Source of the DNA: Paramecium sonneborni
Taxonomy: Eukaryota > Ciliophora > Oligohymenophorea > Peniculida > Parameciidae
Direction: 5' to 3'
Length of the DNA: 64,000 nt
NCBI GenBank assembly: GCA_905182985.1
Contig: CAJJDN010000070.1
Location: 77,673-141,672, forward strand
The translations under genes were made by a program, and so were the position numbers. Below the pieces are notes generated by a model, which saw only the letters and a program-made list of their open reading frames with translations, was not told the DNA's origin and did not search any database. Below, piece after piece: positions 63,170 to 64,000 of the stretch. The stretch's first letter is position 1, and each line of letters opens with the position of its first letter.

Positions 63170-64000
63170 ATGTTAAATACATCTTCATAGAGTAGATCAA
63201 TAAATGAGATACCTAATTATGTTGTAATTGATGATAAATACATAATAGTGAAAAACATCTATAAAGGAAACACCTACAATTTATACATAGGTAGAGATTG
63301 AAAGCCTAGCTAGCTGTTAAAAAAAAATGTTCTGATGATTAAAACAAGTTCGTATTGATTAAAATGAGAAGGTAGCCAATTCCATATATTAAAGAACTAA
63401 TGCCACAGAATAGATTTTTGAGTAGTACTTCTTGAATAAATTAAAAGACAGTATAGTAAATTCCTATATAGGTAAATGCATTACTAGAATTCTATCCATG
63501 GGAGAGTAGACAATTAAAGAATAACTTTATCATTATTAAGTAATGGAACGTCATGGTCCTTCTTTAAAATTAGTTTACAATTTTTTATCCAAAAACATAC
63601 CTATAACTATACTTTGTCTTATTGCTATTCAAACTGTATATATTTAATATTATATAAAGCTTGTTTCTCTGGAATAGATCCATAAATAATTGATCATACA
63701 TCGTAATATAAGGCCAAAAAAATTGTTAATATCACAAAATGGATCTGAAATTTTGTTGACAGATTTTAAGTTTGCATGTAGATATCGAAAATAATAAAAA
63801 AACATTATTGTTAATGATAATTTACGTAATTCTTCAAATAAAAGATTTTTAAATAAATTTTCAAGCTTAAATCAACATTTAGATTAAGGTATAATCTTAA
63901 TTATTAGAATTTAGTTTCTTCTCCAAAGGATGATCTAGAATCTTTAGCATTAATCATAATTTATTATGGAGGATTTGCTTCTGTCTTAGATATTCAAGAT
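63170..64000 (+). CDS. Degenerate CK1-like (pseudo)kinase, 3' end beyond window
   Basis: Introns at 63291-63313, 63372-63394, 63636-63659 and 63889-63914 give a frame that resembles casein kinase 1 throughout. There is a VLIK lysine, YHYQVMERHGPSLK, IAIQTLVSLEQIH, IIHRNIRPKKLLIS, LLTDFKFACRY, SSLNQHL and DDLESLALIIIYY. Key catalytic residues are altered: HRD is HRN, DFG is DFK, and the glycine loop is YKGNTYN. It is therefore predicted to be a pseudokinase. The final Leu-Asp-Ile-Gln-Asp runs to the window edge. Confidence 0.75.

Noticed and set aside
1..64000. CRISPR arrays, IS elements, tRNA or rRNA genes
   Set aside because: No spaced short repeats, transposase motifs, rRNA-like GC-rich blocks or tRNA T-loop signatures were noticed; a tRNAscan or covariance search was not possible here.

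Overview
The window reads as the somatic (macronuclear) genome of a Paramecium-type ciliate. Almost every long reading frame only makes sense if TAA and TAG are glutamine and TGA is the sole stop. G+C is low, roughly a quarter by eye. Genes sit tens of bases apart on both strands, and they are cut by minute introns, mostly 19-35 nt, starting GT (usually GTA) and ending TAG or AAG. I inferred about 70 such introns by hand. For most genes the spliced length divides exactly by three once they are removed. Very short introns with this code fit Paramecium and not Tetrahymena, whose introns are much longer. The species cannot be decided here.

Layout, left to right. 1-9.5 kb: coiled-coil fragment, ABHD1/3-type lipase, two-membrane-segment protein, protein kinase, tail-anchored protein, Myb-like protein, BAP31-like ER protein. 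9.8-18.5 kb: possible structured RNA, TRAF-type zinc-finger protein, MINDY4-type deubiquitinase, alpha/beta hydrolase, a small MGNxxCC acylation candidate, a PGP-repeat (STPGR) microtubule protein. 18.5-28.8 kb: trichocyst-matrix-like protein, CRAL-TRIO protein, mitochondrial ribosomal protein L11, a divergent pair of GRP/AT-hook-like proteins, a PRA1 protein. 28.8-42.6 kb: coiled-coil protein, NEK kinase, Kelch protein, F-box/LRR protein, CH-domain protein, a damaged coiled-coil gene, CFAP210-like protein. 42.6-56.3 kb: KATNIP and three large low-complexity or coiled-coil proteins. 56.3-64 kb: CDK20-like kinase, proteasomal receptor Rpn13, two unrecognised proteins, and a degenerate CK1-like kinase running off the right edge.

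Ciliary or axonemal functions recur (KATNIP, CFAP210-like, STPGR, CH-domain, CDK20, NEK). They are mixed with ubiquitin-proteasome (Rpn13, MINDY4, F-box) and membrane-traffic genes (PRA1, BAP31, CRAL-TRIO). This looks like ordinary dense ciliate gene packing, not operons.

Three single-N positions (20296, 30617, 57815) each sit between two apparently identical copies of the flanking sequence (927, 1098 and 1140 bp). These are almost certainly unmerged contig ends, so the gene fragments they create (TMP, NEK, CDK20, Rpn13) should not be counted as extra genes. I found no convincing mobile element, CRISPR, rRNA or tRNA. The most noteworthy items are the extreme compaction (abutting stops, a 16-bp divergent gap, an ATGA overlap), a possible H/ACA-like RNA, a likely pseudogene at 40-41 kb, and the degenerate CK1-like kinase.
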